The notes beneath the pieces were generated by a model. The model worked only from the letters and a program-made list of their open reading frames with translations. It was not told the origin of the DNA and ran no database searches. A stretch of DNA of 64,000 bases, taken from Ariolimax columbianus (Eukaryota > Mollusca > Gastropoda > Stylommatophora > Arionidae). Of the stretch, positions 11,020-25,559 are shown one piece after another. Made by a program: the position numbers and the translations under genes. Numbering within the stretch: position 1 is the stretch's first letter; the number at the start of each line of letters is the position of its first letter. Location: the NCBI GenBank assembly GCA_036924085.1, contig JAVGWX010000004.1, positions 81,360,941-81,424,940 on the forward strand, in the 5' to 3' direction.

Positions 11020-11378
11020 CAAGATGCTGAGCAGCGCATGAGCTGCAGTGGTCAGCGACCCATAGCTGACTGCTAGCGTCAGGGCCGGCGAACCATAGCT
11101 GCCAAGACCCTTCTACACCTCCACGCGGTGATCCTGGAAAACAGGCTGCAGCAAGGCAGACTGGCTAAGGAGAAAGTGTCGAAGAGGGAAGGCTAACCCG
11201 GTACTCAGAAAATGCTTGCTGAAGTCGGATGTGTTGGACCGAAAGGTGCAAATATCGCAGCCAAGCTGTAAACTACGACACAACGCATTCCGTTCTCTGG
11301 ATTACATTCTGCTACTTAAGCCCTTTCAGGGTTTGGTAGTGGGAGATTGAGAACGAACGAAGAAGAAGAAGAGGAGAG
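11020..11378 (+). mobile_element. SINE family C, near full copy
   Basis: The body includes 'CATAGCTGACTGCTAGC', 'GAAGTCGGATGTGTTGG' and 'ACGACACAACGCATTCC', and it ends in (GAA)n at 11357-11372. Homologous copies occur at 680-899 (3' half), 26345 and 26590, 48088 (minus) and 50470. The Pol III head is poorly preserved here. Confidence 0.75.
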
Positions 11379-11574
11379 ATATTCATATTGATTTTTTAAA
11401 ACGTAAGAAAATACAATTACTTTAAATCTTAGTTAGTGTGTCCTAGAGGTGAAACTAGCTTGGTTTGATAATCCCAACACGCCAGATACGAAACAGACAC
11501 GGGATTTTTATTCTTGGTGCGATCGCTTTCCCACTTACAGACAGTAACGGCAACCTACCGTACTGCATAGTTAG

Positions 11575-12029
11575 TTAGTTAATTTTCTTTTCACTTGTGC
11601 CGTTGAGCGTCGTGGGGAGCTTAAGTGGTCTAGCATGTGCCAAGTGCGTTGCGTCGGTCAATGTGAGCCCGTGTCCCTGCACAATCACTCTAATGCCATC
11701 TATCCACCTGCCTCGCGGTCTCCCCCTTGCCATGTATCCAGATCTACCAACCTTGTAAGTAATCAGTGGAAGTTGACGAGGGTGCATTCTCATGAGATGA
11801 CCAAATCAACTTATTTCCTGCCTGGAAACCTACATACCTGCCAAAAAACGTTTAACAGCCAAATAGGTTTGCGGTTGTGGGAAGTGACGTTCTTCACAGA
11901 ACAGTCTCTCCTTACTTTATTTCTAAAAATGTTAGTGTTGTATTTGTCAACGAAACAATGGCCGACCACCAGATTGGCAACTATTGGCAAATCAATAAAC
12001 AGCTTTCTGGTGGAATCTTTATGAGCCAT
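11575..12029 (-). pseudogene. LINE C-terminal fragment
   Basis: The minus-strand frame 11793-11575 reads 'MRMHPRQLPLITYKVGRS', then 'RGRPRGRWIDGIRV' and 'GLTLTDATHLAHAR', the usual end of an RTE-like LINE protein. The adjacent frame 12029-11811 contains 'KVRRDCSVKNVTS', the preceding segment. Related text is found in the minus-strand fragment at 54,150-54,712. Confidence 0.65.
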
Positions 12030-12065
12030 AAATATTAGGTATAATCTTTAGTTGTTGCTCTGGTA

Positions 12066-13335
12066 GTGGTCTGGATGGTGCTGGTGGTATTGGTTGTGCT
12101 GGTGATAATAGTGATATTGGTGGATATGGTGGTATTGATAATGATGGAAATGGTAGTACTAATGGTGATGGTGGTGTTGATGGTTGGGCTGATGGAGATG
12201 GTGGTGTTGATGGTGATGGTGGTGTTGATGGTGATGGTGGGGTTGATGGTGATGGTGGTGTTGATGGTGATGGTGGTGTTGATGGTGATGGTAGTGTTGA
12301 TGGTGATGGTGGTGTTGATGGTGATGGTGGTGTTGATGGTGATGGTTGGACTGATGGTGATGGTTGGGCTGATGGAGATGGTGGTGTTGATGGTGATGGT
12401 GGTATTGATGGTGATGGTGGTGTTGATGGTGATGGTTGGGCTGATGGTGATGGTGGTGTTGATGGTGACGGTGGTGTTTATGGTGATGGTGGTGTTGATG
12501 GTGATGGAAATGGTACTATTAATGAGATGGGGGTATTGATGGAGATGGGGGTTTTGATGGTTATGGTGGTGTTGATGGTTGGGCTGATGGAGACGGTGAT
12601 GTTGATGGTGATGGTGGTGTTGATGGTGATGGTGGTGTTGATGGTGATGGTGGTGTTGATGGTGATGGTAGTGTTGATGGTGATGGTGGTGTTGATGGTG
12701 ATGGTGGTGTTGATGGTGATGGTTGGACTGATGGTGATGGTTGGGCTGATGGAGATGGTGATGTTGATGGTGATTGGTGGTGTTGATGGTGATGGTGGTG
12801 TTGATGGTGATGGTGGTTTTGATGGTCATGGTGGTGTTGATGGTGATGGTGGTGTTGATGGTGATGGTGGTGTTGATGGTGATGGTGGTGTTGATGGTGA
12901 TGTGGCTGTTGATGGTGATGGTGGTGTTCATGGTGATGGTTTGGCTGATGGTGGAGATGGTAGTATTGATGGTGATGGTGGTGTTGATGGTGATGGTTGG
13001 GCTGATGGAGATGGTGGTGTTGATGGTGATGGTGGTGTTCATGGTGATGGTTGGGCTGATGGTGGAGATGGTAGTGTTGATGGTGATGTTGATGGTGATG
13101 GTGATGGATGGGCTGATGGAGATGGTGATGTTGATGGTGATGGTGGTTTTGATGGTGATGGTGGTGTTGATGGTGATGGTGGTGTTGATGGTGATGGTGG
13201 TGTTGATGGTGATGGTTGGGCTGATGGAGATGGTGGTGTTGATGGTGATGATGGTGTTGATGTGATGGTTTGGCTGATGTTGGAGATGGTAGTGTTGATG
13301 GTGATGTTTATAGTGATGATTGGGCTGATGAAGTT
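12066..13335. repeat. 18-bp GATGGT-type minisatellite, about 70 units
   Basis: The basic unit is GATGGTGATGGTGGTGTT with variants such as GATGGTTGGGCTGATGGA, plus internal duplications of larger blocks (12,180-12,380 resembles 12,580-12,760). The unit length is divisible by three, so every frame on both strands is open for hundreds of codons (for example a minus-strand run of Ile/Asn/Thr/His). No coding signal supports a protein. Confidence 0.95.
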
Positions 13336-13339
13336 GGTA

Positions 13340-13970
13340 TTTGTATATGAGCGAAAACATGGCGGTTGGCCAAACTCGACAGGAAGAGATTGTATAACTT
13401 TTCAATAAATCTTAGAAAGGTACTGACCTGCAGTGGTTCGACAGGGTTGCAAACGAAAGCGCACGGGAGATAACATAACAAAGACGAGACGAAAATAACA
13501 TTCAAGGTAGAAGAGGGCGCAGGATTTCCCACACAGTGCGAAGACCCCCAAGTTAATTTCGGTCATGGAACCTCCCATGAGAAAAAGAGACAAAGGAAGG
13601 CAAAATAACACATGAGGAAGCGACCTAGAAGCCGATTCAAGGAAAACAGAGAGGCATTTTGAAGAAATGGAGAAAATAGCACAGGGCTGGTCTGTCTGGG
13701 GAGGATTAATTGTTGGCCTATGCACTCCAATGTGATAAAAACTAAGAAGAAGAATTTCACGTTCAGACTGCAGACGTTAACCAACAGATGTGTTCGCCAA
13801 ATACGTTGTGTTAGATGGTCATATTTAGTGTTGAGCGTTCAAAACAACCAGGACTTTTTGTTCTAGTTCTACCTGAATTTGTTATAGCGTGTTGGAACTA
13901 CTATCATTAGCTAGGGGCATTTGTGTTCTATTACTGCTAGGTGGCCCACTTGCCACGGGCCAGTCACGTG
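13340..13970. other. Intergenic, nothing recognised
   Basis: Only short unrelated ORFs are present between the minisatellite and the mariner relic. No repeat family from elsewhere in the window was matched. Confidence 0.4.
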
Positions 13971-13984
13971 ACAGATAAAGGGTA

Positions 13985-14480
13985 ATGGCGGACAAGACTG
14001 TGAGTACTTGCATGAACAACGTGCTGTGATGAAGTTTCTTGTGAAAGAAACCGTGAATACTGCGGAAATTGGCAGAAGACTGAAATCACAATACGGTGAT
14101 GAGACATTTAGTCGCAGGAAGACATTTGAAAGGTGTAAACGTTTTAGTAAAGGCCATACATCCGTAAGTGATGATCCCGCCCTGCTCCTACACGATGCCG
14201 CTCTACCTCATTCGGCTCAGCCTACTGTGTGTCATTTGCAGAAACTTGGCTGGGAGGTAATGCCACATCCACCTTACAGCCCAGATCTCGCTCCTACCGA
14301 TTTCCACCTGTTTGGGCCCCTAAAAAAATTCCTGGAACGTCAACATTTCAGCACTGAAGACGAAGTGAAACAGGCTGTTCTGGATTAGTTCAGAAATACT
14401 GACAAATATTTCTACGTTGAAGCTTTTCAATCATTACTTAAACGGGGAGATATCTGGATTTTTTCACGTGGATCATCCGG
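13985..14480 (+). pseudogene. Internally deleted mariner transposase
   Basis: From 14008 one open frame of 126 codons runs through the N-terminal helix-turn-helix ('EQRAVMKFLVKETVNTAEI', 'LKSQYGDETFSRRKTFERCK') and jumps after 'SVSDDP' directly to the C-terminal catalytic part ('LLLHDAALPHSAQ', 'YSPDLAPTDFHLFGPLKKF'). The second and third acidic positions are present. The block containing the first catalytic Asp is missing, roughly 100 or more residues compared with full mariners. A stop follows at 14386, with recognisable sequence continuing to about 14470. It could not catalyse transposition. Confidence 0.8.
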
Positions 14481-14489
14481 TAAATATTT

Positions 14490-14640
14490 CCCCCAGTCTC
14501 TTAGTAGTGAGATCAGACATCCGTGTGCAGTGGCGCGCACGTTAAAAATAACTTAGCAGTTGGAAATCGAAAAGAGTTGGCCTAACGGCCGCTGCTCGAG
14601 CAAAATTCAAGTTAAAAATCTAATAAAATTATTCTAGGGA
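14490..14640 (+). mobile_element. SINE family B 3' fragment
   Basis: It contains 'TTAGTAGTGAGATCAGAC', 'CACGTTAAAAAT', 'GCAGTTGGAAATCGAAAAG' and 'AAATTCAAGTTAAAAATCT', matching 900-1035 and 37930-38060. The tRNA-like head is missing. Confidence 0.7.
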
Positions 14641-14896
14641 TATTCGCCTCACAGAGAATATGTCCTAAAAAGGGGGGGGGGTGGGGGAGGGGGGACTGTG
14701 TGGCTATAACTTCAGGTCTTGGTTATGTGGTTAGCGGAGCGGCTTAGATGGCCTAAAAATAGGCGATCGTATATTTCAGGGGCTAAAAAATGCTGGGATT
14801 GACCTGGCAAATCACCAGTGCTTTTTCACCTGCCAAAAAATATGAAACAAAGGAGATCACACATCCCCACGATGTCTAACGACATAAGTGAACTGA

Positions 14897-17887
<2,991 letters not shown>

Positions 17888-18720
17888 CTTAAACGCCCGG
17901 ATAAGTTAAAAAAGTTGCATAAGATTACATAGAAAAATCAATTGCATTTTTACCAATTGAAGAAAAAAAACGTTTCCTAACAAAAAAAAGACCCCTTCTA
18001 ACTTGAACGCCCCTCGCAATGATTAAAACATGATATTTTTTTTAAATATTGCTGGTACCTAGACCATATTGGTTTCAACTATATTGCCTGTGTCTTATAT
18101 GTGTCTTATTAATCTGGTTAAATGGATTGCAAATGTTCGTCTACCATTACGTTGACTTAACATGTCCTCCGCCTTCTCCTTCCCAATTACATATCCAAGT
18201 CTTCCTAAAACTTCAGCCAACCCTTATGAAAAACTCTGCGCCCAGAAACTACGAACATACCAAAATAAATATTAACTAGACGTGAGCATAATGAGCATAG
18301 GGTATTTTACTATATTAACACCGGGTACAATAAAGGGCCCTAGAGATGATGTCTTTCATCTGCAATACACGTCCCATTAATTTATAATACCTGCATGCTT
18401 ACGGGGCGTGTCGTCCTCAGTTTGATTTGGGCTCAAACAGACTCTAGACTTGATCGTGTGCCATGAGCAGACTTTGGCAGTTATGAATATGCACAGGATG
18501 ACGAGCGTGTGAGCAAACGATGGTAGTCAACGATTAAATGTTGAAAGAAAAAAAAACAATTTGAAAAAACAATTTAACAAAACCTAGACATTATCTTCTT
18601 TACTTGTTGCACATGATTGCCAAATTTGGGGTCGTGATATGGATGGGGCTTGTAACCTCATCATGTAAATGCCATTGATGTAAGTTCGCCACTACATTGT
18701 TCGGACACACTCATCCTTAA
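17888..18720. other. Intergenic, nothing recognised
   Basis: AT-rich sequence with one 76-codon ORF (18049-18279) that has no recognisable domain. It begins in a hydrophobic stretch but shows no coding support. Confidence 0.4.
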
Positions 18721-18950
18721 AAGCGATTAGGGTTCAGATCAGATTAAGTGGCATCTCCACATCGAAGGTCAGCTGCAATTGATCTCCTCTCCTCTCTCGT
18801 TTGGATCTTGCATTGATGGTACAATCTGCCAGTCTTTTCCCTGTCCAGCTCTTGATCTTAAACTCTCACCTAAACGGATGTTTACCTCTGATACGTCTAC
18901 CCTCTACATTTCCTTTCTGTACTGTTTTCAACAATGGTTTATGAATTTAT
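18720..18950 (-). pseudogene. LINE C-terminal fragment, second copy
   Basis: Plus-strand text such as 'CATCTCCACATCGAAGGTC' and 'GGTACAATCTG' parallels 9263-9345 ('CATCTCCGCATAGAAGGTC', 'GGTACAATCTG'). It is therefore the same minus-strand LINE tail, more decayed. Confidence 0.5.
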
Positions 18951-18957
18951 GAATATA

Positions 18958-19380
18958 GCAAGCCGCACTGTCCTCAGACTAAGTAAGTCGCACCTTCGCC
19001 AGTCCTATCAAGCCGCACTGTCCTCAGACTAAGTAAGTCGCACCTTCGCCAGTCCTAGTAAGCCGCACTGTCTTTAGCCCAAGTAAGTCGCACCTTGGCC
19101 AGTCCTAGTAAGCCGCAATGTCTTTAGCCCAAGTAAGTCGCACCTTGGCCAGTCCTAGTAAGCCGCACTGTCTTTAGCCCAAGTAAGTCGCACCTTGGCC
19201 AGTCCTAGTAAGCCGCACTGTCTTTAGCCCAAGTAAGTCGCACCTTGGCCAGTCCTAGTAAGCCGCACTGTCTTTAGCCCAAGTAAGTCGCACCTTGGCC
19301 AGTCCTAGTAAGCCGCACTGTCCTCAATCCAAGTTAGTCCCACCTTTGCTAGTCCCAGTAAGCCGAACTGTCCTCACGTC
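18958..19380. repeat. 50-bp satellite, about 8.4 units, built from two 25-bp halves
   Basis: The unit begins 'AGTAAGCCGCACTGTC' and its second half begins 'AGTAAGTCGCACCTT', so each 50-mer is a diverged dimer of 25-mers. Units start at about 18960, 19010, 19060 and every 50 bp onward. The central five are nearly identical ('TTTAGCCCA'). The first two and the last differ ('CCTCAG', 'CCTCAAT'), a pattern typical of homogenisation in the array centre. Confidence 0.92.
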
Positions 19381-19389
19381 TAATTCACC

Positions 19390-20545
19390 GCAAGAGGGCA
19401 ACTGCTCACAATCTTTCTAGGAATATCCAAATGAAAGTACCTGGCATCAAGCACCGACCTGCCGGATTGACTACTAGGAATCTTGTATTCCAACCTTTGG
19501 GTAGACGAGAACGTCGGTTGGAGGTAGATATAAAAGTCCACTACATGCATTGTCATCAATGCTGTCTATAACTGGAACGTTGGGAATGATCACTGTAGTT
19601 TCACTCATTGTAGGAATGATGCTAAAAACAATTTGAGCAATCTGGTATTCCAAGTTTCTGTAGCACTTTCTTGGACATGACAACAACAAAAAACAAGAAC
19701 AATAAGAACAAAGAGAAGATTCTCAACGAAGAATGTTATCGGCTTCGAAATTGGGCAAAGAGAGTTGAAAGCAGATCTAGCCTTGTTAATCATGGCGCTA
19801 AAATCGTGCTTTGTTTCAGTACGACAGCACAACACACTTTTAACTTGGTTGCAACATGACATCATGTCAGCCACTTCCCTAACAGAAAGCCGGGTACAAA
19901 TTTACATCTAGGTTGGTGATAACAAAGATGCAACTCAGTACCTTTTGCAGTGAGAAATGAGCGCTTTACGACTCCGCTAACCAGACGGCAATTCCGGTTA
20001 ATACGATTTGTTAATATCTTGTAGTGGTCCTAATCTTTTCATCCCATTTGAAGGGCAGCTGAGATCCACACAAAAGATAAGGTCCAAAAAAACAATCGTG
20101 TTTTGTTTCATATCGCCCCATGCATAAATTCTCTTATCCCATCATATCGATACCGGCAGTGGGTGTGTGTACAATATGAATCCATTATATGCCACGCATC
20201 GCTAATTACAAACACGATATGCTGGTTCTATTATTAAGATAAATTACGCAGGGCTAATAGTTAATCGATAATACCCATAAATCCCCCATTTATGAGAATT
20301 ATATGATAAGCAGTATTGTTCAATCAGAAACGATATCACAAAAAGAATGTGCAAGAATAGAAAACACAATCATGTTCTATATTTAGAGTTATCCAACGTG
20401 AATAAATTTATTTTCGTAATTGGAATGGTGTGTTGATATGGCTCTTCATCTTAGGTCATTGAACTAAAAGATGTCCCACTCGCAACCGGTCCCTTAATTT
20501 TCCCTTATAACTTGTAAACCAATGAATATAATTCATTTCAAACCA
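19390..20545. other. Intergenic, nothing recognised
   Basis: Short ORFs on both strands near 19474-19874 have no recognised domain. No SINE or LINE match was seen. Confidence 0.35.
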
Positions 20546-20549
20546 ACAA

Positions 20550-22615
20550 GTAAAACTGGTGAAAAATGTCACATACCTGGGTAACATAATCTCTGCAGAC
20601 GGAAAAGGTGACGTCGATATCCAAAACAGATGTTACAAATCAAGTCAAATTATTGGGCAAATGTCCCCGATATTACAATGTAAACACGTGACAATTCATT
20701 TAAAAAAACATTATACAACACAATATTCTTACACACTTTGTGTTATCAGTGTCAGAATTGGAAATTAATATACAAAGATTTTTAAAATATCGACAACACA
20801 GATGAAATGCCTGCGCAAAATGTTTGGAGTAACAAGAGTGGATAAAATCAGAAACGAAGATATTAAGGAACAAGTAGAAGAGAGGGAAGGCTCTCGGTGT
20901 GGATAATATTCTAGCAGAGCTCCTGCAAGTGGGAGGTGAGGCGACAATCACTACCCTGACTTACATCTGCAATAGAATTTGGCAGACAGGAGTGTGGCCC
21001 ACCTGCTGGACAAAATCAGTCATTATACCACTGCCTAAATCGAGAAACCTAAATGTGTGTCAGAACTATCGAACAATCAGTCTGATAAGTCATCCAAGTA
21101 AAGTTCTCTTGAGGATATTACTTAACAGACTGAATCCTCAGGCGGAGAATATCATTGCCGAAGAACAAGCGGGCTTTTGAGCGAGAAGGAGTACCATCGA
21201 GCAGATATTTAATCTTCGGCTACTAAATGAGAAGTACTCAGAGTATCATCAACCACTCTACCATGCCTTCATTGACTTTCGAAAGGCGTTTGACAGAGTG
21301 TGGCATGCGGCGCTATGGTCAACAATGAGGCATTTTAAGTTCAACAGTGATATTGTGAGGGTAATTGCAAACCTTTATCAGCAGGCGACCAGCGCTGTCT
21401 CAGTAGAGGGAACGCTAGGCGATTGGTTTCGTACGACGGTGGGTGTGAGACAGGGTTGTATACTCTACCCCACACTCTTCAATATCTTCTTGGAGGAGAG
21501 AATAATGGAGACGACCTTAAAAGGACATGTTGGCACGGTTACAATTGGTGACAGGCTTATCACAAACTTCCGCTTTGCTGATGATATTGATGTATTGGCA
21601 GGCACAGAGAGGGAACTCCAGGAGTTGATTGGTAGATTGGATAGAACGGCCCTGAGTTTTGGTATGGAAATAAATGCAGATAAAACAAAACTCATGACCA
21701 ATAACGTTGCAGGGTTTCAATCTGTCATAGAGGCACATGGGCAGATACTTGAGGTGGTGAAACGTTTTAAATATCTTGTATCGTTGATCAGCGAAGAGGG
21801 TTCGAAGCCAGAGGTAATTGCCAGAATAGCACAAACAACAGCGGCGCTGACTAGGCTGCAACCTATTTGGCGAGACAAGCGTCTCGCACTCGGAATAAAA
21901 GTCAGACTACTGCGCTCTTTAGTGCTGTCAATATTTATGTATGCCTGCGAGACCTGGACCATTACAGCAGATATCCAGGGCAGAACACGTGCAATGGAAA
22001 TGCGGTGCTATAGAAAACTCCTAAATGTTACATATACGGATCGTGTCGCGAACGTAGACATCCGTCAGAGAGTTGAAGACGCTATTGGTCCTTTTGAAGA
22101 TCTGTTCACAAATATCAAAAGACGAAAGATGGCCTGGTGTGGGCACGTCGCGAGGTCCAACGGAATTCCCAACTCGATACTCTTTAGATCCGTACCGGGA
22201 CAGAGAGGGCGAGGACGTCCAAGGAAGAGATGTGTGGACAACATCGCTGAGTGGTCAGGCCTTCGTCACGGTGAGATACGTCAGGCGGCGACAGACAGAG
22301 AGAGCTGGCGTGGGATTTTCATGTCTTCATGTGTGTCCCAACGACCTGATTGGTTACGGAATGAACTGAACTGAACTGAGGTACAATACCAGTGTTATAC
22401 CTCATAAAGAGACAGCAAACCAAATGGTTCGGCCACGTGACACTTCAAACACCAGATTGTATCCTTCAGAAAGCAATGTTATACAGATACGATGGATTCA
22501 AAGCCAAGGGCTGACCACACAAAAGATGGATAGCAGAAATAACAGAAGCAGTAAAGTTTCCCGTGTACGAATCACACACTAGGGCCCTGTCAAGAAACCT
22601 CTTCATAAGCTGACG
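20550..22615 (+). pseudogene. Older LINE C-terminal region, split by a nested RTE-like LINE
   Basis: The left part (20550-20880) reads 'VTYLGNIISADGKGDVDIQ' and later 'MKCLRKMFGVTRVDKIRNE' and 'DIKEQVEE'. The right part (22380-22615) continues with 'IKRQQTKWFGHVT' and 'GRIAEITEAVKF'-like text (in the sequence 'RWIAEITEAVKF'). These are consecutive segments of a LINE reverse transcriptase tail, so the RTE copy between them inserted later. Frameshifts and stops are present in both halves. Confidence 0.65.
20884..22379 (+). pseudogene. RTE-like LINE reverse transcriptase, one stop from open
   Basis: A single frame runs from about 20887 ('GVDNILAELLQVGG') to the stop at 22372-22374, interrupted only by TGA at 21178-21180. 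Visible motifs in order: 'NYRTISLISHPSKVLLRIL', 'FIDFRKAFDRVWH', 'GVRQGCILYPTLFNIFLE', the catalytic 'FRFADDIDVLAG', 'GMEINADKTKLM', 'YACETWTI', 'MAWCGHVARSNGI' and 'GRGRPRKRCVDNIAEW'. The endonuclease is absent (5' truncation). The interrupted codon is probably CGA (Arg) changed to TGA. The 3' end carries a (TGAAC)n tail at 22360-22379. A 5'-truncated sister copy starts at 63296. Confidence 0.85.
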
Positions 22616-22869
22616 CTGAAAGACACAAACAGGACACAAGCGGGAAAAAAAAGAAGAAGAAGAATAAGAAGCAAATGTTGCAGGTGGTCACTATTAGTAT
22701 GAAGGATTGTCTGCACACGTTTCTCTGTGTTATGGAATGTATTCACCAACACATCAGGAGTCACGGAGTTATTTCCCTGCCGAATGTTTTCTTGCAGCCC
22801 TACGAGACTCCTTGGCTTGCATGGATACGCTTTCCCTTTCAGAAAAAGATATGTTCTTTGTTGGTGCAA

Positions 22870-22990
22870 TGATGGTTTGCATATGTTCTTGGTTGCTGAT
22901 ATGAAGATGCACATATGTTCTTGGTTGCTGATATGAAGATGCACATATGTTCTTGGTTGCTGATATGAAGATGCACATATGTTCTTGGTT
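22870..22990. repeat. 32-bp tandem repeat, about 3 copies
   Basis: 'CATATGTTCTTGGTTGCTG' followed by 'ATATGAAGATGCA' repeats three times with almost no divergence. The flanking sequence (22,620-23,040) shows no gene. Confidence 0.85.
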
Positions 22991-23149
22991 GTTTTGGGCA
23001 AGCAGATCTTGGTTGGAGGTAGTGGTTGACTAGACAACTCGATGAATCGTCTATAGACAGCCTGTTGGGAAAGATAACGGTTTACTCATCTGTACAGAGC
23101 GGGAAAATCGTGATATAGTTGTCCTATGCTCAGCTTAACTACTTGACGC

Positions 23150-23360
23150 TCACTACTACGGGGATCTGGTTAACCAGGCTGCCTTGAATCAACCTGTTTC
23201 CAGGGAACACTACTTAGAAGAGCGACGTGGTCTTGATCAGTATGTTGTGCCGGACGCTGACGCGGCGTCCTGGCCAGTATGTTGTGACTGACGCTGATGC
23301 GACGTCCTGATAATTATGTTGTGCCTGACGCTGACGCGGCGTCCTAATCATTATGTTGTA
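23150..23360 (+). mobile_element. Dispersed repeat, family D, partial, with internal tandem block
   Basis: 'GGCTGCCTTGAATCAACCTG' and 'TTTCCAGGGAACACTAC' match 30585-30622. Downstream, a block of about 55 bp ('ATGTTGTG.CTGACGCTGA.GCG.CGTCCTG') repeats three times (23245-23345). This resembles the 'CAGTATGTT..CTGACC' ending of other family D copies. Confidence 0.6.
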
Positions 23361-23559
23361 TCTGACCGAAATATCATCTCATGTGCTTTTGTAGGTTAGG
23401 TATACTTGGACATGAGAGACTATGAGTCGCAAGTTATCCATCAGAGACATTGTGAGTGACATGGCATGCATCATTCCCCATTAAGGGCCTCAGGCAGATG
23501 ACAATTTGGACATTCATGTTGCTGTTGTTCCCACGCACTCCAGCATTATGGCGAGGCAG

Positions 23560-23605
23560 GGAAGTACGCAACTCTTTTTTTTTTTAATTTTTTTTTTTTT
23601 TTTTA
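23560..23605. repeat. Poly-T tract
   Basis: Two T runs (23574-23585 and 23590-23604) separated by AA. It may be the poly-A end of a minus-strand retroelement, but no body was recognised. Confidence 0.7.
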
Positions 23606-23765
23606 GTGAATGCATTCAGAAGGGATGAGGTCAGTGATGGCCAAATGAGAACAGCGCTAGACTCAAAGGTGTACGTAGCTAAAGAGACGCTAAAGGCGAC
23701 GGTATTAGAGTCATCACGAGCTTGTCTGGTGGTGTAAATATTGTTTTTTAACTATTTCATGAGGT

Positions 23766-24112
23766 GGAGTAGTAACATGAAGAACAAGAAGAAGAAAAAG
23801 AAGAAGATGATGATGAAGAAGGAGAATAAGAAGAAAAAGAAGAAGAAGAAGACGAATAAAAAGAAGAAGAAAAGGAATAAGACGAAGAAGAAGAAGAAGA
23901 AGAAGAAAAAAAAGAAGAAGAAGAAGAAGAAAAAGGAGAAGGAAAAAAGGAAACGAAGAGGAAGAAGAAAAAGGAAACGAAGATGAAGAAGAAAAAGATG
24001 ATGAAGGAGAAGAAGAAAAAGAAGAAGAAGAAGAAGAAGAAGAAGAAGAAGAAGAAGAAGAAGAAGAAGAAGAAGAAGAAGAAGAAGAAGAAGAAGAAGG
24101 TGAGGAAGAATA
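23766..24112. repeat. (GAA)n/(GAAAAA) purine-rich microsatellite
   Basis: About 350 bp with only A and G apart from rare T and C. The last 80 bp (24015-24098) are nearly pure GAA. Poly-Lys and poly-Leu/Phe ORFs on the two strands are artefacts. Confidence 0.92.
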
Positions 24113-24289
24113 AGGAGAGTAAGACGAAGAATGACAGTCAAGAGAAAACTAAGACAAACGTGGCAACAAATAGCCAATATCAGTTCTCTTCTATTCTGCT
24201 AAAAACTGACGTCACTGCACTCCATAGGTCCCCAGCCCCTGTAAGCAAATGACGAAAGCTGTAGACATTGATTGTCCCCTTGCTAGTTG

Positions 24290-24400
24290 GTTGGGATCGA
24301 AGAGCAATCAGGACCAGGTGAAACATACTGATCAAGACCCCAACCTCACGTCTCAGTTCATGCCCCCTGGAAACATACTGTGTCCCATTAATCTGACCAA
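24290..24400 (-). mobile_element. Dispersed repeat, family D end fragment
   Basis: 'GAAACATACTGATCAAGACC' resembles the reverse complement of the family D 3' part ('GGTCTTGATCAGTATGTTTC', 52106-52125). The rest is degenerate. Confidence 0.45.
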
Positions 24401-24849
24401 CGAGTTTTGATGGACACTGTATCCACTATAGTGGCTATTGAGATCACTGAGGGTCATCGCATTGACCTACATACCCAAGGACTCCTGACAACATCTAAAG
24501 TACGTCGTGAAATCAAAGAAGAGTCACTGCCATATCTAGTCATCCTGTGTCCGGTGAGGTCGTTGGGCCCACATGAAGACACGCCTACACCCCCCAACCC
24601 CGACGCCACGCCTTTCTGTTAGCGACCGCTCCATGTGCCTCCTCTGGTCAGAGATTGACCTATTCTTTTATATTGTCCTCTCACCTCTGTTTCGGACGAC
24701 CTCTTCGTCGTTCACCTTGCACCTTTCCGTGCAGGATCGTATTTGCAAGACCGTTTGATCTCGATATCGGACCGTACCAAACACATGTTCGTCTCTTGAC
24801 CGTTTCCAAGAGGTCTTCAAAATGCCTTATTGCTGTTTTAATTTTGTCT

Positions 24850-25250
24850 CGTATTTCTTCATTTAGTTTAGTTCAGTCGAACAATCAACGTCATTGTACA
24901 CGGTTTAACCCAAAAAGTGCTCTGATCTCCATATTTTTGGAGAATCTCAGCCCAATGCACGAACTCCATAGCACCGCCAAGAATCCCATAATGGTAGATC
25001 TATGGTAGATGGGTAGATTTATAACATAATTTGGAATTTTGCCCCAGACAACATTACTTTTTCTATTTCTAACTGCCAATGTATGAGCGTGCACAATATT
25101 GCACACAGGCAATACTACCCAGAGATCCTGTGAAATACCAGAAAGTACAAGTGAAAAAATATCGGTTTCCATCGTGATTTGAACCCGCGACCTCCAGCAC
25201 CCGAGGTCGACGTCTTACCTCGAGACCACACAGTCACCTCATGTGTAACC
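24850..25250 (-). mobile_element. SINE family B, near full copy
   Basis: On the minus strand the head shows 'GTGTGGTCTCGAGGTAAGAC' (box A region) and 'GCGGGTTCAAATCACGATGG' (box B, about 25170-25190). It is followed by 'TCTCTGGGTAGTATTGC', 'TTGGCAGTTAGAAATAGAAA', 'GAGATTCTCCAAAAATATGG', 'GGGTTAAACCGTGTACAATG' and an (AACTA)-like tail. This parallels 556-1172 on the plus strand and confirms the family structure. Confidence 0.75.
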
Positions 25251-25559
25251 CACTACGAAAGAAACATGATCAAGAATTAACTAAATCCAACACGAATAGA
25301 TTCGGACAGCATATAAAATTCTTTCAGTCTGTGAAGCGCCAATTCATCGATAATCTAGCAGCAGTTAACTGGCTTGTATCAATGTCTCCTTTTCCATATT
25401 TAATGCCCTGACAATGTGTGCTCCCAAACACAAAATGTCAGCTCTTCAATGCTGTTACGCGATCTGCGAAGCGAACAATAGACAGGTTCATCGTCAGCGT
25501 TATATTTCTATCATTTCAGAGGATTAGGTCAAAAAATGCGGAACAGTAAATGATATGAT

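Noticed and set aside
12035..13405. 456-codon minus-strand ORF rich in Thr/Ile/His/Asn
   Set aside because: It is the complement of an 18-bp minisatellite; other frames on both strands are also open.
18958..19380. CRISPR-like array
   Set aside because: The units are contiguous 50-bp tandem repeats without unique spacers, and the DNA is clearly animal.
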